Positions 15,240 to 23,114 of a DNA stretch of 57,880 nucleotides are shown here, in pieces. This DNA is from SFWF01 sp045539095. Its GTDB lineage: Bacteria > Bacillota > Clostridia > Oscillospirales > Acutalibacteraceae. The translations under genes and the position numbers were made by a program. The stretch's first letter is position 1. The number at the start of each line of letters is the position of its first letter. The stretch spans positions 1-57,880 of the forward strand of contig JAZQER010000052.1 in the NCBI GenBank assembly GCA_045539095.1, given 5' to 3'. Under the pieces are notes generated by a model. That model had not been told where the DNA came from. It was given only the letters and a program-made list of their open reading frames with translations, and ran no database searches.

Positions 15240-16574
15240 ATGAAAAAAAAGATCGTCGCTTTGGTTTTGGTGCTTTTACTTGTATTTTCATTTTCCGCAA
15301 ACGCGTATCAGATAACAGGATACGAGTTGCACTGTGATGCCGCTATGCTCATAAGTATGGATACAGATGATGTTCTGTACTCCAAAAACTCAACAAAAAT
15401 AATATATCCTGCTTCCATAACAAAGCTTATGACTGCTATAGTTATGGTGGAAAATATTCAAGACCTCGAAAATACCTATATCACCTATTCCAAGGAAGCC
15501 AACAACCGCATTCTTGGTACGGGCTCTGTAGTTTATAACCTTTACGTGGGTGAAAAAATGAAAGCTAAAGACGCTTTGGCTTCTCTGCTTATCTCTTCCC
15601 ACGGTGATGTAGCCTACGCCATTGCCGAGCACGTAGGCGGAACCATAGACAATTTTGTCGATATGATGAATGCCAAAGCGGCAGAAATGGGGCTTACCAA
15701 TACCCACTATGTGAATCCGGTAGGACTTCACGACGATGACCATTATACCACAGCAGAGGAAATATATAAGCTTGCAAAGTATGCTTTTGAAATCGATATA
15801 ATTAAGCAGACCGCCTCCAACGCAACATATACTATGGAGGCTACCGATGTGCACGCCTCAAGGGTCATCGCAAACACCAATATGATGATGAATCCTAACT
15901 CAAACGTGTATTATCAGTATACTGTCTGCGGAAAAACAGGCTTTACGGACGAGGCCGGCAGATGTGTCGTCAGTATAGCAACCTACGGCGGTTATACCTA
16001 TATGGCAATCGTGCTAAATGCCGAGACAATAAACGGCGCCAGAAACGATTTTATAGACTCCGCAAATATGTACCGTTGGGCTTTTAAGAATTTTGAATAT
16101 AAGACCGTGCTTGATACCACAACCCCTGTTGATGAAATACAGGTTGATCTCGCAAAGGATGTTGATTTTGTTCAGTTAACTCTCAAAGGCGGTCTTGAGG
16201 CACTGCTTCCTGTCGATGCAGATACCTCTACAATAGTTATTGACTCTAAGCCCTATTACGAAAAGATAGACGCCCCTGTTAAAAAGGGCGATGTGCTTGG
16301 AACTGCAGATATTTACTACGCTGAAGAAAAGATCGGTACTATAGACCTAGTAGCTGCTACAGATGTAGAAGCAAGCAAGCTGCTCACCTTCGCAAGAGAT
16401 GCCAAAACTGTTGCAACTAATTTCTTCACTTCTACTATTATGAAAATAGTCTACATCTTAATCGGTGTTGCAATTGTTGTCTTCATTGTCATTACCGTGC
16501 GCCTCAATCTTAACAGTAAAAAAAGGCGAAAAGTAAAATATAAACCTATGACAAAGGATGAATTTGACAATTAA
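15240..16574 (+). CDS. D-alanyl-D-alanine carboxypeptidase-like protein (DacF family)
   Basis: 444 residues with an N-terminal signal peptide (KKKIVALVLVLLLVFSF, cut near SANA-Y), a penicillin-binding peptidase domain and a C-terminal transmembrane anchor (about 405-427) with a basic tail. The start was set at the ATG after GGAGA (15230-15234), not the longer frame. Catalytic SITK (Ser59/Lys62) and KTG (232-234) are present. The SxN motif, normally SGN or SAN followed by Asp, reads S120-H-G-D. This enzyme class trims the terminal D-Ala of peptidoglycan stems outside the membrane. Whether the altered motif keeps activity is unclear. Confidence 0.88.
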   Translation: MKKKIVALVLVLLLVFSFSANAYQITGYELHCDAAMLISMDTDDVLYSKNSTKIIYPASITKLMTAIVMVENIQDLENTYITYSKEANNRILGTGSVVYNLYVGEKMKAKDALASLLISSHGDVAYAIAEHVGGTIDNFVDMMNAKAAEMGLTNTHYVNPVGLHDDDHYTTAEEIYKLAKYAFEIDIIKQTASNATYTMEATDVHASRVIANTNMMMNPNSNVYYQYTVCGKTGFTDEAGRCVVSIATYGGYTYMAIVLNAETINGARNDFIDSANMYRWAFKNFEYKTVLDTTTPVDEIQVDLAKDVDFVQLTLKGGLEALLPVDADTSTIVIDSKPYYEKIDAPVKKGDVLGTADIYYAEEKIGTIDLVAATDVEASKLLTFARDAKTVATNFFTSTIMKIVYILIGVAIVVFIVITVRLNLNSKKRRKVKYKPMTKDEFDN

Positions 16575-16873
16575 AATATCCCGTATTTTTTAAAATCAAT
16601 ATGACCGTCAGGCTCGAAGATAACGCCCTCTTTTTCAAGAAGCTCCCTTTGAGTCTGACCACCACCGAATGCAAAGGCTTCGGCTACCTTTCCCTCTCTG
16701 TTTACAACTCGATGACAAGGTATTATTCCCGGAGCAGGATTGTTGTGAAGAGCGTAACCCACTACACGAGCCCAACGGGGATTTCCCGCAAGCATTGCCA
16801 CCTGCCCGTAGGTCGCGACCCTTCCCTCAGGTATTTTCTTTACAACTTCATATATGCGATCAAAAACCGACAT
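16571..16873 (-). CDS. Small O6-alkylguanine-DNA alkyltransferase-like protein (MGMT catalytic domain only)
   Basis: About 100 residues matching the C-terminal DNA-binding domain of MGMT/Ogt: IPEGRVATYGQVAMLAG (helix-turn-helix), then GIIPCHRVVNREGKV. The PCHRV motif keeps the methyl-acceptor cysteine, so this is not the Trp-containing non-enzymatic ATL form, although the N-terminal domain is absent as in ATL proteins. Likely repairs or flags O6-alkylguanine. Its stop overlaps the stop of the convergent carboxypeptidase gene by three bases, leaving no room for a terminator between them. Confidence 0.88.
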   Translation of the reverse strand: MSVFDRIYEVVKKIPEGRVATYGQVAMLAGNPRWARVVGYALHNNPAPGIIPCHRVVNREGKVAEAFAFGGGQTQRELLEKEGVIFEPDGHIDFKKYGIF

Positions 16874-16945
16874 CAGCAACCCCCGTTTCTTTTTTCATTA
16901 TTATACACATTATTCCTATTGAATACAATTTTTTTGCAATAACAT

Positions 16946-16974
16946 TTGACAATCGGGTTTTTTTAGAATATAAT
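16946..16974 (+). promoter_or_regulatory. Consensus promoter of the tRNA-Pro locus
   Basis: TTGACA (16946-16951), exactly 17 bases, then TATAAT (16969-16974): a perfect match to the vegetative consensus in both boxes. Transcription would begin near 16981, about 15 bases before the truncated tRNA-Pro and about 210 before the intact one. Confidence 0.88.
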
Positions 16975-16995
16975 AACAAAGTCATAATTCATAAT

Positions 16996-17035
16996 CGAGG
17001 TGTCGCCCAGTTGGTAGGGCGCCTGCTTTGGGAGC
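16996..17035 (+). pseudogene. Truncated tRNA-Pro(UGG) relic, 5' half only
   Basis: The sequence forms a 5' acceptor strand CGAGGTG, a perfect D stem GCCC/GGGC, the 5' anticodon stem CCTGC and the loop TTTGGGA with a TGG (proline) anticodon. After GC of the 3' anticodon arm the match stops. The expected GCAGG, variable loop, T arm and acceptor CACCTCG are absent and are not found before the next gene. The intact tRNA-Pro downstream differs in sequence, so the 3' half has not simply been displaced there. Broken by deletion or recombination; function as a short RNA cannot be excluded. Confidence 0.75.
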
Positions 17036-17193
17036 GTGCCTAGCAGTTACAGCCGAGATTTTGCAAAAGTCTCGAAAAGCCTTTGTTTATGCGGACTTTC
17101 GGCACTTTTGAAAAACTCAAAATCGAGTGGATTTTGAGTTTGACCACAGTTTGTCCCACTTCCACGCGAAAACTTGAAAAATCGAATATATAT
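17036..17193 (+). other. Spacer between broken and intact tRNA-Pro, with two hairpins
   Basis: 158 bases with no credible gene on the strand of transcription. It carries GAGATTTTGC/AAAAGTCTC (about 17054-17072) and a perfect 11-bp stem AACTCAAAATC/GATTTTGAGTT with a 5-base loop (17117-17143). Neither has a U-run, so they do not terminate. They would lie inside the transcript from the consensus promoter and may guide 5' processing of the intact tRNA. Confidence 0.5.
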
Positions 17194-17269
17194 CCGGGTG
17201 TGGCGCAGCTGGGAGCGCGGGTGGTTTGGGACCATCAGGCCGCAGGTTCGATCCCTGTCACTCGGACCA
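17194..17269 (+). tRNA. tRNA-Pro (anticodon UGG)
   Basis: A complete 76-base cloverleaf: acceptor CCGGGTG/CACTCGG (one G-U pair), D stem GCGC/GCGC, anticodon stem GGTGG/CCATC around TTTGGGA with TGG, a 5-base variable loop, T arm GCAGG-TTCGATC-CCTGT, discriminator A and encoded CCA (17267-17269). It is followed at once by a terminator. It supplies substrate for the ProRS encoded at 4901-6334. Confidence 0.97.
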
Positions 17270-17271
17270 AA

Positions 17272-17308
17272 AATCCAAATTCGACTATTTGTCGGGTTTG
17301 GATTTTTC
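17272..17308 (+). terminator. Terminator after tRNA-Pro
   Basis: Long stem AATCCAAATTCGAC / GTCGGGTTTGGATT (14 pairs, two G-U) with a 5-base loop, 17272-17304, followed by a T run, starting three bases after the tRNA CCA end. Confidence 0.9.
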
Positions 17309-17380
17309 TTGTTATGTAGTACTTGAAACACAAAAGGTCCTCATCTTCATAATAAATAAACGCTATGTTTCAGCGGTTCT

Positions 17381-17914
17381 TTATTTTTTGTTTTTAGCAG
17401 TGATTTTTAAAAGTCTCGGGCGATTGTAGCGTTGGACAATTACAAAGGTCGTATCAATGAGGGCAGAAACAAGCGAAGTAGACGCAAAAACCCAAAAATC
17501 CCCGAAAGGAATTGCAAGCAGCATAGGCGCAAAGCTTAAAATCGCGATAACCTCATGGACCACCTCTGCCTGACAAGTGGCTTTCGCTATATATGTGAGT
17601 TTTCTGTCCGTTGAAAAGGTCTCAGGCAGATATGTTGGAATATGTTTCTTCCATTTTTTTACTTTTAAAAAGCAATACAGTCTCTTTTCAAAGCCGCGTT
17701 CTCTGAACCATTTGCATTCGTAAGAAATATTGTTGTGAAATATTGCATTTATAATAAGACCGACAATAAGCCGCATCACAAAATGATAGGTAAAAACGCC
17801 CGAAGTGATTGTAAGAGTGAGCAATACATTAGCCTTCAAAAAGCTATAGCACAGAAGTGACGCAAGAAACAGGGCTACGAGCGCCGCCGTTATTATTTTG
17901 AATTTTTTTGCCAT
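17381..17914 (-). CDS. Small membrane protein resembling CrtO-type acyltransferases
   Basis: 177 residues with predicted membrane segments at about 8-27, 30-55 and 120-160 and a basic cytoplasmic loop (WFRERGFEKRLYCFLKVKKWKKHIP). The KKWKKxxP stretch, AEVVHE (about 116-121) and the C-terminal YNRPRLLK resemble the family annotated as glycosyl-4,4'-diaponeurosporenoate acyltransferase (staphyloxanthin CrtO-like), which is common in Firmicutes that make no carotenoid. The actual substrate is therefore unknown. It follows a flavin reductase-like gene by four bases and is probably co-transcribed. Assigned by motif memory, so only moderately sure. Confidence 0.5.
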   Translation of the reverse strand: MAKKFKIITAALVALFLASLLCYSFLKANVLLTLTITSGVFTYHFVMRLIVGLIINAIFHNNISYECKWFRERGFEKRLYCFLKVKKWKKHIPTYLPETFSTDRKLTYIAKATCQAEVVHEVIAILSFAPMLLAIPFGDFWVFASTSLVSALIDTTFVIVQRYNRPRLLKITAKNKK

Positions 17915-17918
17915 ATTT

Positions 17919-18482
17919 CTACTTTAACTTTAGCTTCTTACCATCTGCAAATGCATTGCCGACCTTTTCACCGAGTTTAATGTAGGTGTGGTGCACAGGG
18001 TCGTAAGTGATAGCCTCTAATTTTTCGGGGTCTATTTGTCCGTCTTCGCCCAATACTGACTCGTCCGCGCTGACATTTACAATCTCACCAATGCAGATGC
18101 CGTCTTCATTAAACTTTAAGAGTTTGCATTCAACCGTCATTGGAAATTCATTGATGATGGGAGCGTTCACAAAGTCGGACTTTACGGTAGTAAGTCCTGC
18201 TTTTGCCATTTTGTCTGGGACCTTGTTGCCCGAAACAATGCCGACATAATCGGCTTCTACAACGTGCTTTGCATCGGCAATGCTTACCGTAAAAGCACCG
18301 CTCTCGATGATATTTTTAGTAGTCTTATGGTCATCGGCAAGGCAAACCATAATTTGATTTGTATCATAAATTCCACCCCATGCAGCATTCATACAGCAAG
18401 GCGCACCCTCCTTATCATATGCCGCTACAATAAAGACCGGCATCGGGTATACAGTTGTTTTAACACCGAAATTTTTTCTCAT
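17919..18482 (-). CDS. Flavin reductase family protein (FMN-binding split barrel)
   Basis: 187 residues with a split-barrel flavin-binding pattern: the start MPVFIVAAYDKEGAPCCMNAAWGG (about 14-37), the ligand-like stretch ADDHKTTKNIIESGAFTVSIAD (about 49-70), and AITYDPVHHTYIKLGEKVG near the end. Members bind FMN and reduce it or use it in small redox reactions; the substrate cannot be told from sequence. It lies between a HAD-like hydrolase gene (28 bases upstream) and a small membrane protein gene (4 bases downstream), which suggests a three-gene operon. Confidence 0.82.
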   Translation of the reverse strand: MRKNFGVKTTVYPMPVFIVAAYDKEGAPCCMNAAWGGIYDTNQIMVCLADDHKTTKNIIESGAFTVSIADAKHVVEADYVGIVSGNKVPDKMAKAGLTTVKSDFVNAPIINEFPMTVECKLLKFNEDGICIGEIVNVSADESVLGEDGQIDPEKLEAITYDPVHHTYIKLGEKVGNAFADGKKLKLK

Positions 18483-18510
18483 AATCCATTCTCCTTTTGA
18501 AGACTTATTT

Positions 18511-19677
18511 TCAGGTTTTGATATTCCTTTTTACCTCTATAGCTTCTTTTGAAAGCTCTTTTATATCTTTTAAAAGACTATTGTAAAAAGCCTTTACATC
18601 TACGTCAGATAAAATACAAGATACCTGACTGTTGTTAAGCGCTATTTTGAAGAGGTTTTCCTTTTCTTCTGCCGTCCAGCCAGTTTGTTTTTTCAATTCT
18701 TTTATTATCATATGTGTGGTTGCAAAGCTTGCGCTGTTTTCAAGCGCCATTATAAGACCCTGCCTCTTCTTTTCATCGTCGCCGCTTTGCATATCTGCCG
18801 CAATATTTTCCTTTTTACACTCAAAATGAAGGTCTTCCAAAATTTCATTCGATGCAGTTCGATCAATGATAGCTTTAATCAATCTATCTAACTCGGTACC
18901 CTCAGAATAATCTGCAGGCATAAAATACTTTATTCTGCCTTCACGCATCATTTTATAGACTTTAGTTTTATCCTTAGTGTCGGCGTTATAGACACCTATC
19001 GAATGACCTCCATAGGAATTGACAAGCTTCATACAAGGTACATCGGTATCGCTGTCGCCAATATAGACCATATTGCGAAACGGTACTCTGATATCCTCGA
19101 TGTTAAAGGAATCGTTTACACCCTGATCATTGACATTCAAAACACCTTTGCTTATTCTGAAAAGAAACTGTGTCTTATTGGTATAATTTACCACCTGAGC
19201 CGGCCAAAGCGCTACGCCACAATCATCATAATAAAAAGAGCTTGCGTATATCTTTTCAAACGCTCCGTTTTTTGCTACTGAGGTACCGTCGATCATTTCT
19301 TTAAGTCCGCAGGAAATTATATAGTGCTCTACAATTACTCCGTGTTCCTTGCCGTATTTTTTAATACGCTCAAACCATTCTTCTACGCCAGGGAATAGCC
19401 GTACCCGAGAGCCGTAATCCTCGAGCGTTGACCTTGTAAACACAAGCTTTCCGCGTGCTTTTTCGATCATTTTATACATATAGGCGAGGTTTTGGTCCAT
19501 ATCGTTATTTTCGGCGAGTTCGTTGGTCTCTCTCCAAAAATCGTTGACGTCATACTCCACCGACTGAATATACCCTTGAGCCTGCATATCATCGGGCGAT
19601 AGGGTCTTATCAAAATCATAGCAGATAGCTAAAACCGGCATAGCCTCTTTTTGCTTTCTCTCGTATAAACTCTTCAT
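18511..19677 (-). CDS. HAD-superfamily hydrolase
   Basis: 388 residues. Motif I DFDKTLSPDD (about residues 21-30, catalytic Asp nucleophile and Asp+2), motif II near YIISCGLKEMIDG and the acidic motif YIGDSDTDVPCMKLV (about 218-232) identify a phosphatase-type HAD fold with a cap. The C-terminal 110 residues are helical and not part of the core. The substrate is unknown. Two starts are possible: the first Met, after an AAAGGA site, or Met13 just before the fold begins. It is separated from tyrS upstream by an inverted repeat and followed by the flavin reductase gene. Confidence 0.8.
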   Translation of the reverse strand: MKSLYERKQKEAMPVLAICYDFDKTLSPDDMQAQGYIQSVEYDVNDFWRETNELAENNDMDQNLAYMYKMIEKARGKLVFTRSTLEDYGSRVRLFPGVEEWFERIKKYGKEHGVIVEHYIISCGLKEMIDGTSVAKNGAFEKIYASSFYYDDCGVALWPAQVVNYTNKTQFLFRISKGVLNVNDQGVNDSFNIEDIRVPFRNMVYIGDSDTDVPCMKLVNSYGGHSIGVYNADTKDKTKVYKMMREGRIKYFMPADYSEGTELDRLIKAIIDRTASNEILEDLHFECKKENIAADMQSGDDEKKRQGLIMALENSASFATTHMIIKELKKQTGWTAEEKENLFKIALNNSQVSCILSDVDVKAFYNSLLKDIKELSKEAIEVKRNIKT

Positions 19678-19709
19678 TTTATATTAAATCCTTTAACTGA
19701 TATTTATAT

Positions 19710-19742
19710 AAATTTACCCCATCTTAGCGACGGGGTAAATTT
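19710..19742 (-). terminator. Probable terminator after tyrS
   Basis: Perfect 11-bp inverted repeat AAATTTACCCC / GGGGTAAATTT with a 12-base loop, in the gap between tyrS and the HAD gene. The downstream U-run in transcript sense is weak (UUUAUAUAAAUAU is A/U-rich rather than pure U), so termination may be partial. Confidence 0.55.
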
Positions 19743-19755
19743 AGGATAATAATCG

Positions 19756-20976
19756 TTATATTGTAAATTTGTGGAATACTTTTTTACCTTTTTTGATAAC
19801 TACTCCGTTCGCGAGTGCTTCAGCGGTTATCTTGGTTGCAGGGTCGGTGACCTTTTCGCCGTCGACCGAAACGCCGCCCTGCTGTACAAGACGTCTGCCC
19901 TCGCCGTTGGAAGTGATCAGTCCACCCTTATTCATCAGGTCAAGCAAGCCGATAACACCGTCTGTAATGTCAGATGCGCTAAGCTCGGTTGTGGGCATAT
20001 TAGCGTCGTCTGCACCGGCAGAGAAGAGTGCTCTTGCGGCATTTTGTGCCTTGATAGCCTCTTCCTCACCGTGAATCATCTTTGTAAGCTCAAAACCGAG
20101 GACTTCTTTAGCCTTATTCAGTTCGCTGCCCTCTAATTTCTCATACTCTGAGATTTCTTCGAGAGAAAGGAAGGTCAGCATCTTCATACACTTGATAACG
20201 TCTGCATCATCAACATTTCTCCAATACTGATAGAAATCATAAGGAGAGGTCTTGTTAGCGTCAAGCCAAACCGCACCGTTAGCGGTTTTACCCATCTTCT
20301 TGCCCTCGGAATTGAGAAGAAGTGTTATGGTCATTGCGTGGGCATCTTTACCGAGTTTTTTGCGTATAAGCTCTGTTCCTCCAAGCATATTCGACCACTG
20401 ATCATCGCCGCCAAACTGCATATTACAGCCGTATTCCTTAAAGAGGTAGTAGAAATCGTAGGACTGCATTATCATATAGTTGAATTCAAGGAAAGAAAGT
20501 CCCTTTTCCATTCTCTGCTTATAGCATTCGGCTCTAAGCATATTGTTTACCGAGAAGCAGGCACCAACCTCACGAAGAAGCTCGATATAGTTCAGCTTTA
20601 AAAGCCAATCGGCATTATTGACCATCTGCGCCTTACCCTCGCCGAATTCAATGAATTTAGACATCTGTTCCTTAAAGCAGTTGCAGTTGTGCTGAATTGT
20701 TTCGGGTGTCAGCATATTTCTCATATCGGTTCTGCCCGATGGGTCACCTATATATCCTGTACCGCCGCCGATAAGAGCTACCGGCTTATTACCACCCATC
20801 TGTAGTCTTTTCATAAGGCAAAGCGCCATAAAGTGACCGACGTGGAGGCTATCCGCGGTAGGGTCAAAGCCGATATAGAAAGTGGCTTTACCGTTGTTTA
20901 CCATATTGCTTATTTCTTCTTCGTTAGTGACTTGCGCTATCAGGCCTCGGGCTTTTAGTTCTTCGAAAAGTGTCAT
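19756..20976 (-). CDS. tyrS: Tyrosyl-tRNA synthetase
   Basis: Charges tRNA-Tyr. 406 residues: class I signature HVGH (about 45-48, the HIGH motif) after FYIGFDPTADSL, the tyrosine-site segment GGDDQWSNMLGG (about 190-201), the KMSKS-type loop KKMGKT (about 227-232), and a C-terminal S4 domain (about 340-400: GGLITSNGEGRRLVQQGGVSVDGEKV). Its start codon directly follows the recN stop (TAAATG), so there is no T-box leader here, unlike many Firmicute tyrS genes; it is probably expressed with recN. Confidence 0.97.
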   Translation of the reverse strand: MTLFEELKARGLIAQVTNEEEISNMVNNGKATFYIGFDPTADSLHVGHFMALCLMKRLQMGGNKPVALIGGGTGYIGDPSGRTDMRNMLTPETIQHNCNCFKEQMSKFIEFGEGKAQMVNNADWLLKLNYIELLREVGACFSVNNMLRAECYKQRMEKGLSFLEFNYMIMQSYDFYYLFKEYGCNMQFGGDDQWSNMLGGTELIRKKLGKDAHAMTITLLLNSEGKKMGKTANGAVWLDANKTSPYDFYQYWRNVDDADVIKCMKMLTFLSLEEISEYEKLEGSELNKAKEVLGFELTKMIHGEEEAIKAQNAARALFSAGADDANMPTTELSASDITDGVIGLLDLMNKGGLITSNGEGRRLVQQGGVSVDGEKVTDPATKITAEALANGVVIKKGKKVFHKFTI

Positions 20977-22641
20977 TTAATTTCTACTCCTATCTAATAA
21001 TTCCTTTGCGGAACTAATTGTTGTTTGGGTTGTGTCGGTTCCCGACATAATTCTTGCTATCTCTTCTACCCTATTATCACCGTCGAGAAGAGTAACATTA
21101 GTGAATGTTCGGTCATCCATTGTATTTTTTTCTATTAGGAAATGTCCCTCGCTTGCGGCGGCTATCTGTGCTAAATGGGTCACACATATGACCTGACGCT
21201 GAGAAGCTACCTTTTGAAGCTGAGCCGCTACCTTTGAGGCAGCTCTACCGCTAATGCCCGTATCTATCTCGTCGAAAACAAGTGTGTCGACATTATCCTT
21301 ATCGGCTATAGAGCTCTTTATTGCGAGCATAACACGCGACAGCTCACCGCCCGAAGCAACACGACTTAATGGCTTGACCGACTCGCCTGCATTTGCCGAG
21401 ATCAAGAACTCCACCTCGTCACAGCCGACGCGGGTATATCTTCCCTTTTTTATATCTACGATAAAGCGTACGTTGGCCATATCCATTGAAGAAAGCGCTT
21501 CACACACCTTGCTCGCAAAATCATCTGCGGCGGCGTGCCGTGACTTGGACAGTTTTTCACCCGCGTCTACAAGCTGCTGCTGAGCGGTGCCAAGCTCTGA
21601 CGACAGTCTTTCAAGCTCCTCTTCATCGGTTTCGATAGAGGCAAGCTCCGCCTTGGCTTTCTCGAGATAATCAAGGATGTTTTGCTCGCTGCCACCGTAT
21701 TTTAACTCGAGACGGTGTATAAGGTCAAGCCTTTCATTGATTTTTTCAGCATCTTCTTTTGAATATGGACAGTTTTCAAGGAAATTTCTCAAAGAATCCT
21801 GCACCGAATGAAGCAGCTCGGCAGCCTTGAGTGCATCTGCAGAGGCACCCTCAAGTTCTTTTACCGCTGCTCGGTCAAGTCCCTTTGCGACGCTCTCTGC
21901 TAATGCAGCGGCGCCGTCAGACGAATCGTCACCCGATATCTTATAAATGCAGTCATTGATTCCTGATGCAACCTTTTCAAAAGAGCGTATAATATCCCGT
22001 TTTTCTTTAAGCTCTTCGGTCTCGCCCGCCTTAATATCGGCGTTTTCAAGCTCGATTATCTGATATTTTAAAAGGTCGACTCGGTCAAGCTTTTTATCCT
22101 CATCAGCTTCAAGCTCGCGGACTCTGCGTCGTATATCATTAAATCTTTTATACGCCGCGCCATATTCATCAAGAAGTCTTTCATTCGAAGCTAAAAGATC
22201 AAGGTAAATATAATGGTTTTCGGGACGGAGTAACATCTGGCTGTCATGCTGACCGTGAATGTTTATAAGAGTTTTTGCAATCTCTCGAAGCGTAGTCGCC
22301 GTTGCGGGCTGACCGTTTATTTTAACTGTGCCGCCCGAGGCCCTTGTCAATGTCCTTTGTATCACAAGGTTTCCGTACTCGTCGGTATCAAAACCGTTCT
22401 CACGAAGATTTTTGATGCTCGCGTCGGACAGATCTCCGAACATTGCCGAAACTACCGCTTTATCCGCCGATTCCCGAATAAGCTCCTTTGAGGTGCGTTC
22501 GCCAAGTACGGCATTGAGCGAGTCAATAATAATAGACTTACCCGCACCCGTTTCACCCGTCAGGGCGTTAAATCCCGAAACAGGCTCAACATCGGCTTTT
22601 TCTATTACTGCAATATTCTCAATATGTAAATATTTGAGCAT
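20977..22641 (-). CDS. recN: DNA repair protein RecN
   Basis: 554-residue SMC-like ATPase in double-strand break repair. The N-terminal Walker A ALTGETGAGKSIIIDSL (about 26-42), central coiled coil (about 150-360), ABC signature LSRVASGGELSRVMLAI (about 425-441), Walker B DTLVFDEIDTGISG (about 455-468) and a late CVTHLAQIA are all present. It follows argR by 12 bases, the classic Firmicute argR-recN pairing, and abuts tyrS. Confidence 0.96.
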   Translation of the reverse strand: MLKYLHIENIAVIEKADVEPVSGFNALTGETGAGKSIIIDSLNAVLGERTSKELIRESADKAVVSAMFGDLSDASIKNLRENGFDTDEYGNLVIQRTLTRASGGTVKINGQPATATTLREIAKTLINIHGQHDSQMLLRPENHYIYLDLLASNERLLDEYGAAYKRFNDIRRRVRELEADEDKKLDRVDLLKYQIIELENADIKAGETEELKEKRDIIRSFEKVASGINDCIYKISGDDSSDGAAALAESVAKGLDRAAVKELEGASADALKAAELLHSVQDSLRNFLENCPYSKEDAEKINERLDLIHRLELKYGGSEQNILDYLEKAKAELASIETDEEELERLSSELGTAQQQLVDAGEKLSKSRHAAADDFASKVCEALSSMDMANVRFIVDIKKGRYTRVGCDEVEFLISANAGESVKPLSRVASGGELSRVMLAIKSSIADKDNVDTLVFDEIDTGISGRAASKVAAQLQKVASQRQVICVTHLAQIAAASEGHFLIEKNTMDDRTFTNVTLLDGDNRVEEIARIMSGTDTTQTTISSAKELLDRSRN

Positions 22642-22653
22642 AAAATATTCCCT

Positions 22654-23103
22654 CTAAATGAGTTTTTTAAGTTCTTTTGTCAGTATTATAGAATCCTGCT
22701 CACTAGCAGTTACCGCGAATATAGTGTCATCTCCGGCAAGAGAGCCGAGTACCATATCACTGAAAAGCTTATCTAGAGCAACGCAAGCAGATGATGCCAT
22801 ACCCGGGTAACACTTTACTACAACTGTGTTCATTGAATAAAGAACATCTGTCGCCGCGCGCGCAAACATTTCCTGATAATGACTACCGTTATGGGTTGCC
22901 TGAGAGCCCCCTGCAACAAGATAGCGATAAACTCCGTTTTTATCCTGCGCCTTGACTATGCGAAGCTCCTTAATATCTCTCGATACGGTGGATTGTGTCA
23001 CTTTAAAACCGAGATTGAGCAGAGCGTCCTGCAGCTCGTCCTGAGTTGTAATTATCTGATTTTTAATAAGTTGAAGCAACTGCTCCTGTCTTTTGTTTTT
23101 CAT
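22654..23103 (-). CDS. argR: Arginine repressor ArgR
   Basis: 149 residues. The N-terminal winged helix (KNKRQEQLLQLIKNQIITTQ ... QSTVSRDIKEL) contains the SxxSRD-type DNA-recognition segment. The C-terminal domain ends with the GTIAGDDTI-like arginine/hexamer motif, here GSLAGDDTIFAVTASEQD (about 121-138). In the presence of arginine it represses biosynthesis genes and may activate catabolism. No arginine genes occur in this window. It lies between nadK and recN, as in many Clostridia and Bacilli. Confidence 0.96.
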   Translation of the reverse strand: MKNKRQEQLLQLIKNQIITTQDELQDALLNLGFKVTQSTVSRDIKELRIVKAQDKNGVYRYLVAGGSQATHNGSHYQEMFARAATDVLYSMNTVVVKCYPGMASSACVALDKLFSDMVLGSLAGDDTIFAVTASEQDSIILTKELKKLI

Positions 23104-23114
23104 AATATTCCATC

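Noticed and set aside
17047..17331. 94-codon minus-strand frame across the tRNA-Pro (reads GPSDRDRTCGLMVPNHPRSQ)
   Set aside because: It is the antisense translation of the tRNA-Pro gene and its spacer. Such frames are common false proteins in databases; no ribosome site or family supports it.
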